Shown: piece by piece, positions 1-8,512 of the stretch
Position numbering within the stretch: the first letter of the stretch is position 1
How the letters are laid out: each line of letters begins with the position of its first letter
From: Saccharophagus sp. K07
Lineage (GTDB): Bacteria > Pseudomonadota > Gammaproteobacteria > Pseudomonadales > Cellvibrionaceae
DNA: 64,000 nt
Assembly (NCBI RefSeq): GCF_014336955.1
Contig: NZ_QRAI01000003.1
Location: 1 to 64,000 of the forward strand
Reading direction: 5' to 3'
The notes under the pieces: generated by a model
What the model was told of the DNA's origin: nothing
The model's database searches: none
What the model saw: the letters and a program-made list of their open reading frames with translations, nothing else
Position numbers and translations under genes: made by a program

Positions 1-2
1 TC

Positions 3-536
3 CACCCGCGAGTGTTTGAAAATGCTGTGGTGGATTATTTGAACTCATACTTTGGTCATGTAAAAACGGGGCAAAAGCCACATTTTCGCGGCCCCCTAAA
101 CTGGAAAATTCTCGATATCAGCGACACCATCAAAGCCGCTCTCATGGATATCCACGTTATCGGCAATACATCAAAAGAACATCCAAAATTAAAACGCATG
201 ATTTTTTTCCCCATTTCTGACACCCAGATCGTAAATCTTTATTTTGATTTTGGAGGAACCATAATCAGCGGTATAGATTCGGTAAATCCCGCTCCCATGC
301 TGGAGCTTGCCGACAAAATTATCGCTTCATTTCGACTTGAAGTCGGCCCCCAAACCCTTGCCGATTGGAATGCCGTAAAAGCTATTTGTCCGGACATGTC
401 GCCTACATCAGAGTTCGGAGAATTGAAGTGGCCTATTAATCCAAAGGATATTGGCAAAGCTCAGCCACTACCTGAGGAGCCAAAACCTTTGGTGGAGCTG
501 ATTGAGCGAGGCAAAGAAAAACTGCAAAAAAATTAA
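3..536 (+). CDS. Unrecognised protein, 5'-truncated by window edge; tandem copy 1
   Basis: The reading frame is open to the left edge of the window, so this is the C-terminal part of a longer protein; the GTG at 12 is probably an internal valine. The visible part has about 178 residues and aligns along its length with the second half of the gene that follows (566-1498), sharing blocks such as VDYLNSYFGHVKTG, ILDISDTIKAALMDIHVIG and LADKIIASFRLEVGP. It ends in a charged tail rich in Pro, Glu and Lys. No transmembrane segment is obvious here. I do not recognise the family and assign no function. Tandem near-copies of unknown small proteins are common among immunity genes of polymorphic toxins, but no toxin is visible here, so that is only a possibility. 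Confidence 0.75.
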   Translation, partial: HPRVFENAVVDYLNSYFGHVKTGQKPHFRGPLNWKILDISDTIKAALMDIHVIGNTSKEHPKLKRMIFFPISDTQIVNLYFDFGGTIISGIDSVNPAPMLELADKIIASFRLEVGPQTLADWNAVKAICPDMSPTSEFGELKWPINPKDIGKAQPLPEEPKPLVELIERGKEKLQKN

Positions 537-565
537 TACCTGCTTGGTACCTGGAATCAATTAAT

Positions 566-1498
566 ATGCTCGATTGGTTACGCTACTTTCCTCTGACATT
601 ACGCCACAGCAATGAGCCCGTTACGCCTAGGGGGCCATATATCCCTTGGATGCTGAAACACAAATGGCAATTCAGAGACTCCTACTTCTACCTCCGGTGC
701 CCCATGGCAAATCCCGCAGTGGGTGATCCGGGCCTATGGCGCAAGTCACGATCACCAGGCCGCGGTGACATTACCCAGTATTCTTTTAATAATGGGCAAT
801 TGGACTTAATGCACACACAGCAACGCTGGCAACATGAACATTTTTTTGCGAGAACTTGGTTGTTTGTGGGACCATGGTTTATGGGAGTTGAGTCGTTTTT
901 AGCTCTATCCGCCTCCCTGGTTACTCCACATAAACCGGGGATTTTTTCCGATAGCAGTCTCTTCCATCCAAACGTTTTTGAAAGCGCCATCGTGGATTAT
1001 TTAAACTCATATTTTGGCCATGTAAAAACCGGGGGAAGACCTCATTTCCGCGGCCCTATGAACTGGAGAATTCTTGATATCAGCGACACGATCAAAGCCG
1101 CGCTTATGGATATTCATGTGATCGGCAACACGTCGAAAGAAAATCCCAAATTAAATCGTCTCGTTTTCTTCCCCATTTCAGATAGAAAACTAGTGTGTTT
1201 GTTTTTCGATTTTGGCGGAACCCCAATCTACAAAGCCGGCAGAGTAAACCCCGCCCCCATGCTAGAGCTTGCCGACAAAATTATCGCTTCATTTCGACTT
1301 GAAGTGGGCCCTAAAACCCTTGCCGACTGGAATGCGGTAAAAGCCATTTGCCCGGACATGTCGATTACGCCAGAGTTCGGAGAATTAAAGTGACCTATTA
1401 ATCCGAAGGATATTGGCAAAGCTCAGCCACTACCGCAGGAGTCAAAACCTTCGGTGGAGCTGATTGAGCGTGGCAAGGAAAAGCTGCCAAAGAATTAA
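566..1498 (+). pseudogene. Tandem copy 2 of the preceding gene, ended early by a nonsense codon
   Basis: The frame opens with ATG at 566 and stops at TGA 1391-1393 after 275 residues. In the first copy the matching codon is TGG (Trp), in the context GELKWPINPKD. After the TGA the same frame continues with PINPKDIGKAQPLPQESKP and reaches a TAA at 1496-1498, matching the end of copy 1 almost residue for residue. One base change therefore removes about 34 C-terminal residues. The N-terminal 135 residues have no counterpart in the window; they are rich in Trp and Phe and contain one hydrophobic stretch near residues 95-115 (TWLFVGPWFMGVESFLAL). Codon differences between the copies are mostly synonymous upstream, with a long identical block near the middle. 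The shortened protein might still work. The function is unknown. Confidence 0.7.
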
Positions 1499-1573
1499 CA
1501 AACATCTCGATTTAAACTGTCATTTGTTTGAATCGACATATGTTACGCCTGAACATCCTAACCCCTTGAGAAT

Positions 1574-1602
1574 AAAAAAGCGGAGCAAAGCTCCGCTTTT
1601 TT
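1574..1602 (+). terminator. Rho-independent terminator after the tandem pair
   Basis: A perfect stem, AGCGGAGC-AAA-GCTCCGCT, is flanked by an A-run on the left and T6 on the right. It lies 76 bases after the TAA that ends the full reading frame of the second copy. The A and T flanks make it potentially bidirectional. Confidence 0.85.
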
Positions 1603-1838
1603 ATGTGAAAATTTCACAGAAATCCGGCCATCTGGAAGTTTATCTTCTGCTTCAGCGAATACGAGAAAATAATTAATCGCCAAAAGAAATAAAATCAAGC
1701 ATCTAGCATTTTCACAAAATATAACATGCCTATAGAGTTGAGAATTATGATTAAACTACAGCCGCATGACAATAGCGCGCCAAAGCCAAGCCGGTGCCGA
1801 ATCGTGTTATCGTCACAGGGCACAAGGGAGATGCATGC

Positions 1839-3752
1839 ATGGACAATTTTTTTATTTTTGATATTTCAGCATCCATAATAATCGCCTATTGCTTCCTGCT
1901 GCCAAGCTTTAATGAATGGCCAAAATCAGAGCAAGGCCAGTTTACCAACGCACCAAACTGTTATATTAGCGAGCAAAGATACTTTTTGTTTGGCTCAATC
2001 TACGTCGCATCTTATTTATTATTTGCTTTTGCTATTAGTCAAATACCAGAATTAAGTACCTTACTAAACAATTTTATAGATAAATATGACATTGCAAATA
2101 GTTCCGCAGGGCAAATAGAAGCATTAAATAATGCGAAGGAAATAGCTGACGCATCAACTAACGCAGAAAAACCTGGCAGTGAAAAAGCAAAAAGCAACCT
2201 CGATAATTTCTCTCTAACCGCCTCCATTATTCTACTCGAAGGCGGAATTAAGATGGCTCCACGCTTGCAGACACTAGACGAAAAATGGCGCGGTCATCTT
2301 TTGGCTCTCGCCCGCATACCTAAAGATGTACTGAATTTAAAATTCAGTATTTTTACAGCAATGGAACACGGCCTTCCAAATAAAAAACACATTCAAAACA
2401 TATTAGAACGCCTCAACATGCGACATCCCAAAGCCCATTGGCTGGATTTCGACCTCATAAATTCAGGCTTGGATACTCAAGGCGAGATTAGGCTGCTATT
2501 GCTAAAGAATGCCTATTTGGCCCAAGCAAATCGTGCCTTCGATTTAAGTCTATCCGATCAACAAGATCTCATTAAGACAGATGAGCTGATCAATACGACC
2601 GTCACCGCATTACCACAATTGGATCTTGAGACGGATCCCGGGGCTTTTTACCAAGGCAAACTCGAACTAACCAATAACCTGAAAATGCTTACTGAAACCC
2701 TAGCTCGGAATGCGGTAAAAACACATTCAGACCGAGCTTCTCAAATAGTACGAATCAAACAGTTAGGATTAGATCTCGAATATGTGGATCAAAAAGATTT
2801 GAACGGCCATTTATTAAAGCCTGCCATCACAGTCATTATCGGAATATTAGCGCTCAACTTGATAATTGTTTGTGTTGGATTTTGGCTTTTTGATAAATTT
2901 GGTGTAAATCCGCTTCCAAACAAAGAAAAATGGTTCACCTTCTCACTGGCAGCGCGTTGGATTGTCGGAGCCTGGATATCGCTTATAGTCGCCATATTTT
3001 TCGGATTATTCTTTCGTGAAACCATGAATAACTCGTCAGGCGGCAACAGTCTCATGGGATATTTTTCAGCGTTTTGTTTCGCATTTCTTGGATCCAGCTT
3101 GTACTTTCTGGGAGCATCCAAGGTGGGTGACTCAAGCAAATTGTCCATCACCCACTTTTGGCTGGCGATTGCTTTCGCCAGCATGGCTATAGTAACAATG
3201 TACAGCTTCACCAAAGATGTTTTCGATCAAAGAGAGGCGGACAAAAATGCTAGAGCGATAGCTTTGGTTTACGGATTGCTTGTGGGAATATTGCATCTCT
3301 TCATCATAGTGAGCAAAGACCCTTTGCCTGAACAGATTGATATATTTGCAAGGGGCGCGCTCGGATTTCTTAGAGGATTTTTTGTAGCTTATCTGGTTTC
3401 CTACATCATCATGGATTTCCATATGCGAAAGTCATTTGATGGACGCAGAAAATACCCAAGGATGTTCTACCATAAACTCATCACGGGTCAGTACAATGAA
3501 ATTCAAACCCCAATGCTGGTGAAAAATTTATCTTTTGGCGGAGCACTGGTTCGCTTTCCAGAAAACAAAGTGCCAGAATCAGGTCTTCCCATAGTTATGG
3601 ACTTTGATTTCGCCTCAATATCAGGGGATGTCATCAGGACCGAGCAAAATCTCGCCCATATCCGTTTCGATCCCGACTCACCAGGACTGAATACTTTGAA
3701 GGAAAAAATGCAAGATGCTATAGAATTGCACTATGAGTTGGCCGCCGCTTAG
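1839..3752 (+). CDS. Polytopic membrane protein with C-terminal PilZ domain
   Basis: About 637 residues. I chose the ATG at 1839 because AAGGGAG sits eight bases upstream; an in-frame GTG at 1794 lacks such a site. Two hydrophobic segments lie near the N-terminus, followed by a long soluble region of about 270 residues, then six more membrane segments (first one around ILALNLIIVCVGFWLF). The last 110 residues form a PilZ domain: RRKYPR supplies the arginine motif and KNLSFGGALVRF the (D/N)xSxxG motif, the two elements that bind cyclic di-GMP in this family. The protein is thus probably an inner-membrane c-di-GMP receptor; its output is unknown. It stands alone, with its own terminator overlapping the stop codon. 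I do not recognise the soluble middle region. Confidence 0.8.
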   Translation: MDNFFIFDISASIIIAYCFLLPSFNEWPKSEQGQFTNAPNCYISEQRYFLFGSIYVASYLLFAFAISQIPELSTLLNNFIDKYDIANSSAGQIEALNNAKEIADASTNAEKPGSEKAKSNLDNFSLTASIILLEGGIKMAPRLQTLDEKWRGHLLALARIPKDVLNLKFSIFTAMEHGLPNKKHIQNILERLNMRHPKAHWLDFDLINSGLDTQGEIRLLLLKNAYLAQANRAFDLSLSDQQDLIKTDELINTTVTALPQLDLETDPGAFYQGKLELTNNLKMLTETLARNAVKTHSDRASQIVRIKQLGLDLEYVDQKDLNGHLLKPAITVIIGILALNLIIVCVGFWLFDKFGVNPLPNKEKWFTFSLAARWIVGAWISLIVAIFFGLFFRETMNNSSGGNSLMGYFSAFCFAFLGSSLYFLGASKVGDSSKLSITHFWLAIAFASMAIVTMYSFTKDVFDQREADKNARAIALVYGLLVGILHLFIIVSKDPLPEQIDIFARGALGFLRGFFVAYLVSYIIMDFHMRKSFDGRRKYPRMFYHKLITGQYNEIQTPMLVKNLSFGGALVRFPENKVPESGLPIVMDFDFASISGDVIRTEQNLAHIRFDPDSPGLNTLKEKMQDAIELHYELAAA

Positions 3753-3768
3753 TGCGGCCTTTTTATTT
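3740..3768 (+). terminator. Terminator overlapping the PilZ gene stop
   Basis: The stem GGCCGC (3740-3745) pairs with GCGGCC (3754-3759), followed by a T-rich run TTTTTATTT. The gene's last codons and TAG lie in the 5' arm and loop, and the T-run reaches the end of the convergent downstream gene. Confidence 0.8.
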
Positions 3769-4653
3769 ACCCGCATGTTTTGCTTTAATTTTTTCAAACC
3801 ACTCCTTACTAAACCACAAGCTCTCATCTTCAATTTTCAGAGCTGGGTAGTCTATGGAGATGACTCGGCGCGATTGCAAATTCAAATCGGAAATTGGCTC
3901 ACCGAAATTTTTGAAAAAGAATTCATCGAAACTCCCATCGGCAACACTCTTTTTTAAACCGCGCTCAATTGCCGCCGCCAGTTTTAGATTATTTTTTTCC
4001 ACAAAGAAATAATAAGCAGCTGGATAGCGCAATATCAGATTTTTTTCGATGACCAACCCTTCAGCCACGCTTTCGCTTTGTTCCGCGGAAATTTCCAGAA
4101 TGGAGCGGGGAAATGCCTGAGCGCGGTTTAGTACCACCATACGAAAAAGCCCCTGCCAATTGGATGAGCGCTCCACGGCAAAGCCATTTTCCAAAAGCAC
4201 CGGAGCATCGGGCCAGTCGTGCCCCTGCACAAACACTTGTTTCTTGAGATCGTCGGCAGATTGGATTTGGTCAAACACAGACTGGCGATCCGGACGGATC
4301 AAAAATGCTCGCCAGCCAATTGCTCCTTTATCGAGGGGAATCCGAATGGGTAGCAGTTCCTGCTCGCGCTCAGGCGTGGTATTCAGCCAATGCGCATCAT
4401 ATTGCTTGGACTGGAGAAGGAGCACACTGCGCTTCTCGCTGTAATCCGGCAACTTCACGCCAACCAGACGGTAGGGCTCCCCAGACCGCTCCAGCGCCAT
4501 TTCCAGCAGTGTCACAAAGTAAGCGTCGCGCTTTGCATAATACGGATGCTGCACCGAGGGATAGCGGACCTCCAAGACCTCCGCGCCTCCCAGAAGCGGC
4601 GCCAGATTCAGCGCGGCCAAGAAGAAGCTTTGCATCCAAGATTTGAGTTTCAT
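3763..4653 (-). CDS. Periplasmic substrate-binding-like protein (SBP family 3-like)
   Basis: About 296 residues starting at MKLKSWMQSF; the ATG at 4653 has AGGA eight bases upstream. The N-terminus is a signal peptide (basic, then SFFLAALNLAPLLGGA). The mature protein has the pattern of transporter-type solute-binding proteins used as sensors or orphan receptors: an early EVRYPSVQHPYY strand and a C-terminal AIERGLKKSVADGSFDEFF segment, typical of bacterial extracellular solute-binding family 3. No ABC permease or ATPase lies nearby. It is divergent from a hybrid histidine kinase (176 bases between the starts), so it may supply a periplasmic signal to that kinase; this is inference. The ligand is unknown. 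Confidence 0.7.
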   Translation of the reverse strand: MKLKSWMQSFFLAALNLAPLLGGAEVLEVRYPSVQHPYYAKRDAYFVTLLEMALERSGEPYRLVGVKLPDYSEKRSVLLLQSKQYDAHWLNTTPEREQELLPIRIPLDKGAIGWRAFLIRPDRQSVFDQIQSADDLKKQVFVQGHDWPDAPVLLENGFAVERSSNWQGLFRMVVLNRAQAFPRSILEISAEQSESVAEGLVIEKNLILRYPAAYYFFVEKNNLKLAAAIERGLKKSVADGSFDEFFFKNFGEPISDLNLQSRRVISIDYPALKIEDESLWFSKEWFEKIKAKHAGK

Positions 4654-4753
4654 CGTCATATTCCTATATGAAAAGCTAAAAAAGCATATCATCGCAATCA
4701 AAAGAGGCACAATTGGCTGACTTTTCCTATCCTACTGTAGAATGCAGGAGGGT

Positions 4754-4795
4754 TTGTAGAAGCCCGACTCAGTCCTATTAATTCGGACTCTACAA
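4754..4795. promoter_or_regulatory. Dyad in the divergent kinase/binding-protein intergenic region
   Basis: AGTCC (4771-4775) pairs with GGACT (4785-4789), and just outside TTGTAG (4754-4759) pairs with CTACAA (4790-4795), with an 11-base bulge on the left side. It lies between the two divergent starts, so it could be an operator for both genes or a structured leader of the kinase mRNA. It matches no riboswitch class I can name. Confidence 0.35.
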
Positions 4796-4828
4796 GCGCC
4801 GGGCGGAAGAACGATAAAGGAACGAGCT

Positions 4829-6814
4829 ATTTTAAATTTAAGAATCTCAAAAAAATCCGCTTCCGCCACCAAATCTCTGGCGGCCACCCTTCTTCGTGTC
4901 GTTTTAACGATTTACTTGAGCCTCGCGCTACTCCTAACTTTGGGCCAACTGGCGCTGGAATATCAGAACGAAAAAAAACGCCTTACCGAAGAAATCGAAA
5001 ATGTCGCTCGCACCTTTACTCCGATCATTTCTAAGGCACTCTGGAACGTCGATGATGAGCAACTAAAAACCTCCCTGCTGGGAGTACTCGGTATCAACTA
5101 TGACGTTCTCCAGGTGCAATTGCTCGATGGCAACGGCATACCTCTTTTTGAATTTCACTCCCCGGCCGATAAACATACCTTTATGAAAGACTGGCCCGGC
5201 GTAAACTACCTGGCAGAACTCTTTCTTGAAAAGTACGAATTCCGGTACGACCTCTTTTACCAAAGCGACTTCACCTCACACCGCCGCATCGGTCAGCTGG
5301 TGCTGAACAGCAATTCAAATGTAGTACTAAATCGCGCATCCCACACATTTTTGATCACCATAGTCAGCGCCATTTTCAAGACGTCTCTGCTGGCCACAAT
5401 TTTTTATATCATCATGCGCATCATGGTCGGCGTTCCTTTAACCAGGATCACCAGTGCTATGCGCCGTCTCAATCCCGAAGGCAATCATACTGGGCATAAC
5501 GGAGACTTTGGTGATCGCCTGTTAAAACGTTCTGATGAGCTCGGAGAAATGGCCAGAACGTTTCAGGAAATGTCTCTCGCGCTGGCAAAGAAAGATAAAG
5601 CCCTCAACGATTACGCCAATCATCTGGAAGCCAAAGTCCAGGAGCGCACGCTGGAGCTGGAGAAAGCGTCGCAAGCAAAAAGTGATTTTCTCGCCGCCGT
5701 CAGTCATGAAATTCGCACGCCTATGAACGGCATTATTGGTCTATCGCATTTGCTTGGCGAAACCGAGCTGAACGAGCAGCAGCGCCGCTATCTCGAAGTT
5801 ATGCAAAGCTCCGCAGAGTCACTGACGACTATCATCAACGACATTTTGGATCACCTGAAAATCGAATCTAATAAAATTGAACTGGAAAAAACCTCATTTG
5901 ACCTGCAAAAAATCATTCATGATTCCATCGAGTTGTTCAGTCACAAAGCGCGGGAATCCAATATCCAGGTTATTTCCAAATTCGATCTGACATGCCCTGA
6001 GCAGGTACTCGGCGATCCCACGCGAATTCGTCAGATCTTGGTCAATCTCCTGGGTAATGCATTTAAATTCACTGAATCCGGCACCATCACCGTCAGTGCG
6101 AGTGCACAGGGACAGTGGATCAACATGGCGGTTGAGGATACCGGCATAGGTATCGGTGCAGACCAACTGGAGCGCTTGTTCAAACCTTTCAGCCAAGCGG
6201 ACAGTTCGACCACTCGTCGCTACGGAGGAACCGGACTCGGGCTCGCTATTTGTAAACGCTTGGTGGAACTGATGGGCGGAGAAATTGGTGTAACCAGCAA
6301 ACCTGGCCACGGCTCCCGGTTTTGGTTCCGCGTACCACTCCCACCCGCCGACACCAGGACTCTCCCAAATGCCGCCGCTACCCCTTCGAGCAAACCTTAT
6401 CGCGCATCCTATTACCAAGACCTAAGTTCTTTAAGGGTCCTGGTCGCCGAGGATAATCTGGTCAACCAAATGGTGATCACGGGTTACCTCAAGATGTATG
6501 GAATCAATCCAGCGGTTGTAACCAATGGACGTCAAGCCATTGATTATTGCAGGCAACACCCCAACGAAATTGACCTGATTTTGATGGATGGCGAAATGCC
6601 CGAAATTGATGGTTGGCAAGCAGCCAGAGAAATTCGCGCGCTGGGAGCCCAACGACCGAGTGGAAAATCCATTGTAATCGTAGCCATGACAGCGCACGCA
6701 TTAGAAACACACGAAGAAAAAGCCATTGAGCATGGCATGGATAAATTTTTAGCAAAACCGATCGATCCAGAAAAACTCAGCGAGATTTTATTGCACGTCA
6801 ATGGACACACATAA
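4829..6814 (+). CDS. Hybrid sensor histidine kinase (HAMP-HisKA-HATPase-REC), probable ATT start
   Basis: About 661 residues. Order: a first membrane segment (near residues 22-45), a periplasmic sensor of roughly 110 residues, a second membrane segment ([20 protein letters not shown]), HAMP, a short coiled coil, HisKA with the phospho-accepting histidine in [11 protein letters not shown], and HATPase with [17 protein letters not shown] and GGTGLGLAI boxes. Last comes a receiver with VAEDN, the phospho-acceptor Asp in [13 protein letters not shown], and Lys in FLAKPID. The first ATG/GTG/TTG-type start in frame is TTG 4916, which would cut the first membrane segment in half and has no ribosome site. 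Upstream, ATT at 4829 has AAAGGA seven bases before it and gives [16 protein letters not shown], a normal cytoplasmic N-terminus. No separate response regulator lies nearby. Confidence 0.85.
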   Translation: MLNLRISKKSASATKSLAATLLRVVLTIYLSLALLLTLGQLALEYQNEKKRLTEEIENVARTFTPIISKALWNVDDEQLKTSLLGVLGINYDVLQVQLLDGNGIPLFEFHSPADKHTFMKDWPGVNYLAELFLEKYEFRYDLFYQSDFTSHRRIGQLVLNSNSNVVLNRASHTFLITIVSAIFKTSLLATIFYIIMRIMVGVPLTRITSAMRRLNPEGNHTGHNGDFGDRLLKRSDELGEMARTFQEMSLALAKKDKALNDYANHLEAKVQERTLELEKASQAKSDFLAAVSHEIRTPMNGIIGLSHLLGETELNEQQRRYLEVMQSSAESLTTIINDILDHLKIESNKIELEKTSFDLQKIIHDSIELFSHKARESNIQVISKFDLTCPEQVLGDPTRIRQILVNLLGNAFKFTESGTITVSASAQGQWINMAVEDTGIGIGADQLERLFKPFSQADSSTTRRYGGTGLGLAICKRLVELMGGEIGVTSKPGHGSRFWFRVPLPPADTRTLPNAAATPSSKPYRASYYQDLSSLRVLVAEDNLVNQMVITGYLKMYGINPAVVTNGRQAIDYCRQHPNEIDLILMDGEMPEIDGWQAAREIRALGAQRPSGKSIVIVAMTAHALETHEEKAIEHGMDKFLAKPIDPEKLSEILLHVNGHT

Positions 6815-6844
6815 ATCATTGCTGTTCAACAAAAGGTTACTACC

Positions 6845-7429
6845 ATGCTGATTCGGCTTGCCGATATTCACGACATTCCAGCAATTTTGGACTTACATTC
6901 TCGCTATCACCTATCTTCCATAGCGCCGGAAGATATAGCTCACGGTTTCGTCACTACCAGTTTCACCCAGGCTCAGATAAAAAATTTAATCGAAGAGGAG
7001 CAAGGGATAGTCGTTGCCTATGCGCGAGGTCAGATCGCCGGGTATATCATGGCGGCGTCGTGGGAATTTTGGTCGCAGTGGCCAATGTTTGTTTATATGA
7101 TCGAAAACTTGCATAAACTGACCTTCGACAATCAACCTCTCACCACTGAAAACTCTTATCAATACGGCCCTGTCTGCATCGCCCGAGAATTCCGCGGCCA
7201 GGGCTTACTTGAGCGCATGTTCGAATATTCCCGCCAACACATGGAGCGACGATATCCATATTTGGTGACATTTATCAATAAAAGGAATCCGCGCTCATTT
7301 ATTGCACACACACAAAAAATCGGCCTGCAGGTCATTGCGGAATTTCACTACAACCAAAATGACTTTTACGAATTGGCCTACTCAACAGCCACTCCGTTAT
7401 CACCAAACGAGAACAAAAAGGATTTTTAA
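6845..7429 (+). CDS. GNAT-family N-acetyltransferase
   Basis: 194 residues, starting 30 bases after the kinase stop with AAGG upstream, so probably cotranscribed with it. The acetyl-CoA pyrophosphate loop is visible as IAREFRGQGLLERMFEYSRQ, matching the R/Q-x-x-G-x-G/A motif of GNAT proteins. The N-terminal MLIRLADIHDIPAILDLH is the usual first strand and helix. The C-terminal HTQKIGLQVIAEFHYN resembles the last strand region. The substrate cannot be read from the sequence. Confidence 0.75.
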   Translation: MLIRLADIHDIPAILDLHSRYHLSSIAPEDIAHGFVTTSFTQAQIKNLIEEEQGIVVAYARGQIAGYIMAASWEFWSQWPMFVYMIENLHKLTFDNQPLTTENSYQYGPVCIAREFRGQGLLERMFEYSRQHMERRYPYLVTFINKRNPRSFIAHTQKIGLQVIAEFHYNQNDFYELAYSTATPLSPNENKKDF

Positions 7430-7740
7430 TGAACCGATCATGCATAAGAGAGCAATTTCACATTCTGTATTTACAGGTAATCGATTCCATAACACGTAAA
7501 CTTACACAAGAGCACTAAAACATCTTATCCATCAGCCGAGTTCAGGAAGATCAGGCAGCGTAAGCATTTGAGCTGAGACACGTTGGGTATATTTTCGAGG
7601 TAGCACCTAATACTTCCCGAAGTCTTATTTTATAAGGTATGATCCAGAAAGTTTCCTCTGACTTTACCAAAGCAGGAGACTTACCCAACTATAATAATGA
7701 TGCAAAGCAATGATCCGCCAAGCTTTTTCAAGGGAATATC
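7430..7740. other. Intergenic region upstream of the Exb/TonB operon
   Basis: About 310 bases with no convincing reading frame. It must hold the promoter of the seven-gene operon that starts at 7741, but I see no clear consensus promoter, Fur box or terminator. The only clear signal is AAGGGA five bases before the ATG. Confidence 0.5.
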
Positions 7741-8502
7741 ATGATGCGTTTTCTCTGGATGTTGTCAGTGTTTTTTTTGCTTGCCGAAGCCAGTGCGGAG
7801 AGCACTTCCGAACGACTGGTGAATGACTGGCTAAACCTGGAAATCCAAAAGGGCCAACTGAGATCCAATTGGAATCAGCGGGAAAAAGACATAGAACATC
7901 GCCTGATGTTAATGGACATTGAGCAAAAAAGACTGGAAGAATCTGTTGCTCAGCGCGCTAATTTGACCAGTGACTCCGACCAGCGCCGGCTCGAATACCT
8001 CGAGCAACAAGAAGTGCTCGAACGGGAGCAAGCCGAACTCAAAACCCTTCTGCAAAAGAACCTGCAATTCTCGCAGACTTTGCTACCTCGCCTCCCTCCT
8101 CCTCTCCAAGCAGACTGGAAGGATAAAATCGAGCTCTTAAGCACAAGCAACTTAAGCAATAGCGAAAGTTTGCAACGCCAACTTGAATTTTTTAAAGCCA
8201 TCGAAGAGTTCAACAGCCGCGTTGCCCTACACAAAGGCGCTATCGAAAATCCGGAAACGCGTTCCATATTCGTCACACAGATCTATCTCGGCGTCAGCCA
8301 AGGCTGGTACGTAAGCGACGACGGTAAAAGTTATGGATACGGCAGATCGACTCCCTTGGGATGGCGATGGTGGCACAATGAGGATGCTTACCAGGAATTG
8401 GGTCGCGAATTGACGCCCAAAATGATCGCCGATGTCTTAAACATTATGGAAAATCCAACGACCGCCGCATTTGTCGCCCTACCGATAAAAGTTGCCCAAT
8501 AA
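7741..8502 (+). CDS. DUF3450 periplasmic coiled-coil protein
   Basis: 253 residues with a cleavable signal peptide (MMRFLWMLSVFFLLAEASA), then a long coiled coil rich in Glu, Gln and Arg (about residues 25-110) and a compact C-terminal region with the aromatic stretch GYGRSTPLGWRWWHNED. This is the pattern of DUF3450, which in Vibrio and Shewanella-type genomes is the first gene of TonB2-type operons. AAGGGA precedes the ATG by five bases. It is followed directly by the TtpC-like gene, so it is likely a periplasmic partner of that protein; its precise role is not established. Confidence 0.8.
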   Translation: MMRFLWMLSVFFLLAEASAESTSERLVNDWLNLEIQKGQLRSNWNQREKDIEHRLMLMDIEQKRLEESVAQRANLTSDSDQRRLEYLEQQEVLEREQAELKTLLQKNLQFSQTLLPRLPPPLQADWKDKIELLSTSNLSNSESLQRQLEFFKAIEEFNSRVALHKGAIENPETRSIFVTQIYLGVSQGWYVSDDGKSYGYGRSTPLGWRWWHNEDAYQELGRELTPKMIADVLNIMENPTTAAFVALPIKVAQ

Positions 8503-8512
8503 GGACCCTGCC

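Noticed and set aside
1464-1676. A 70-codon plus-strand frame after the tandem copies.
   Set aside because: It begins inside the duplicated gene's 3' end, contains the terminator hairpin and has no ribosome site.
4305-4671. Three overlapping plus-strand frames opposite the solute-binding protein.
   Set aside because: They are antisense shadows of a gene with a signal peptide and family pattern; none has such features itself.
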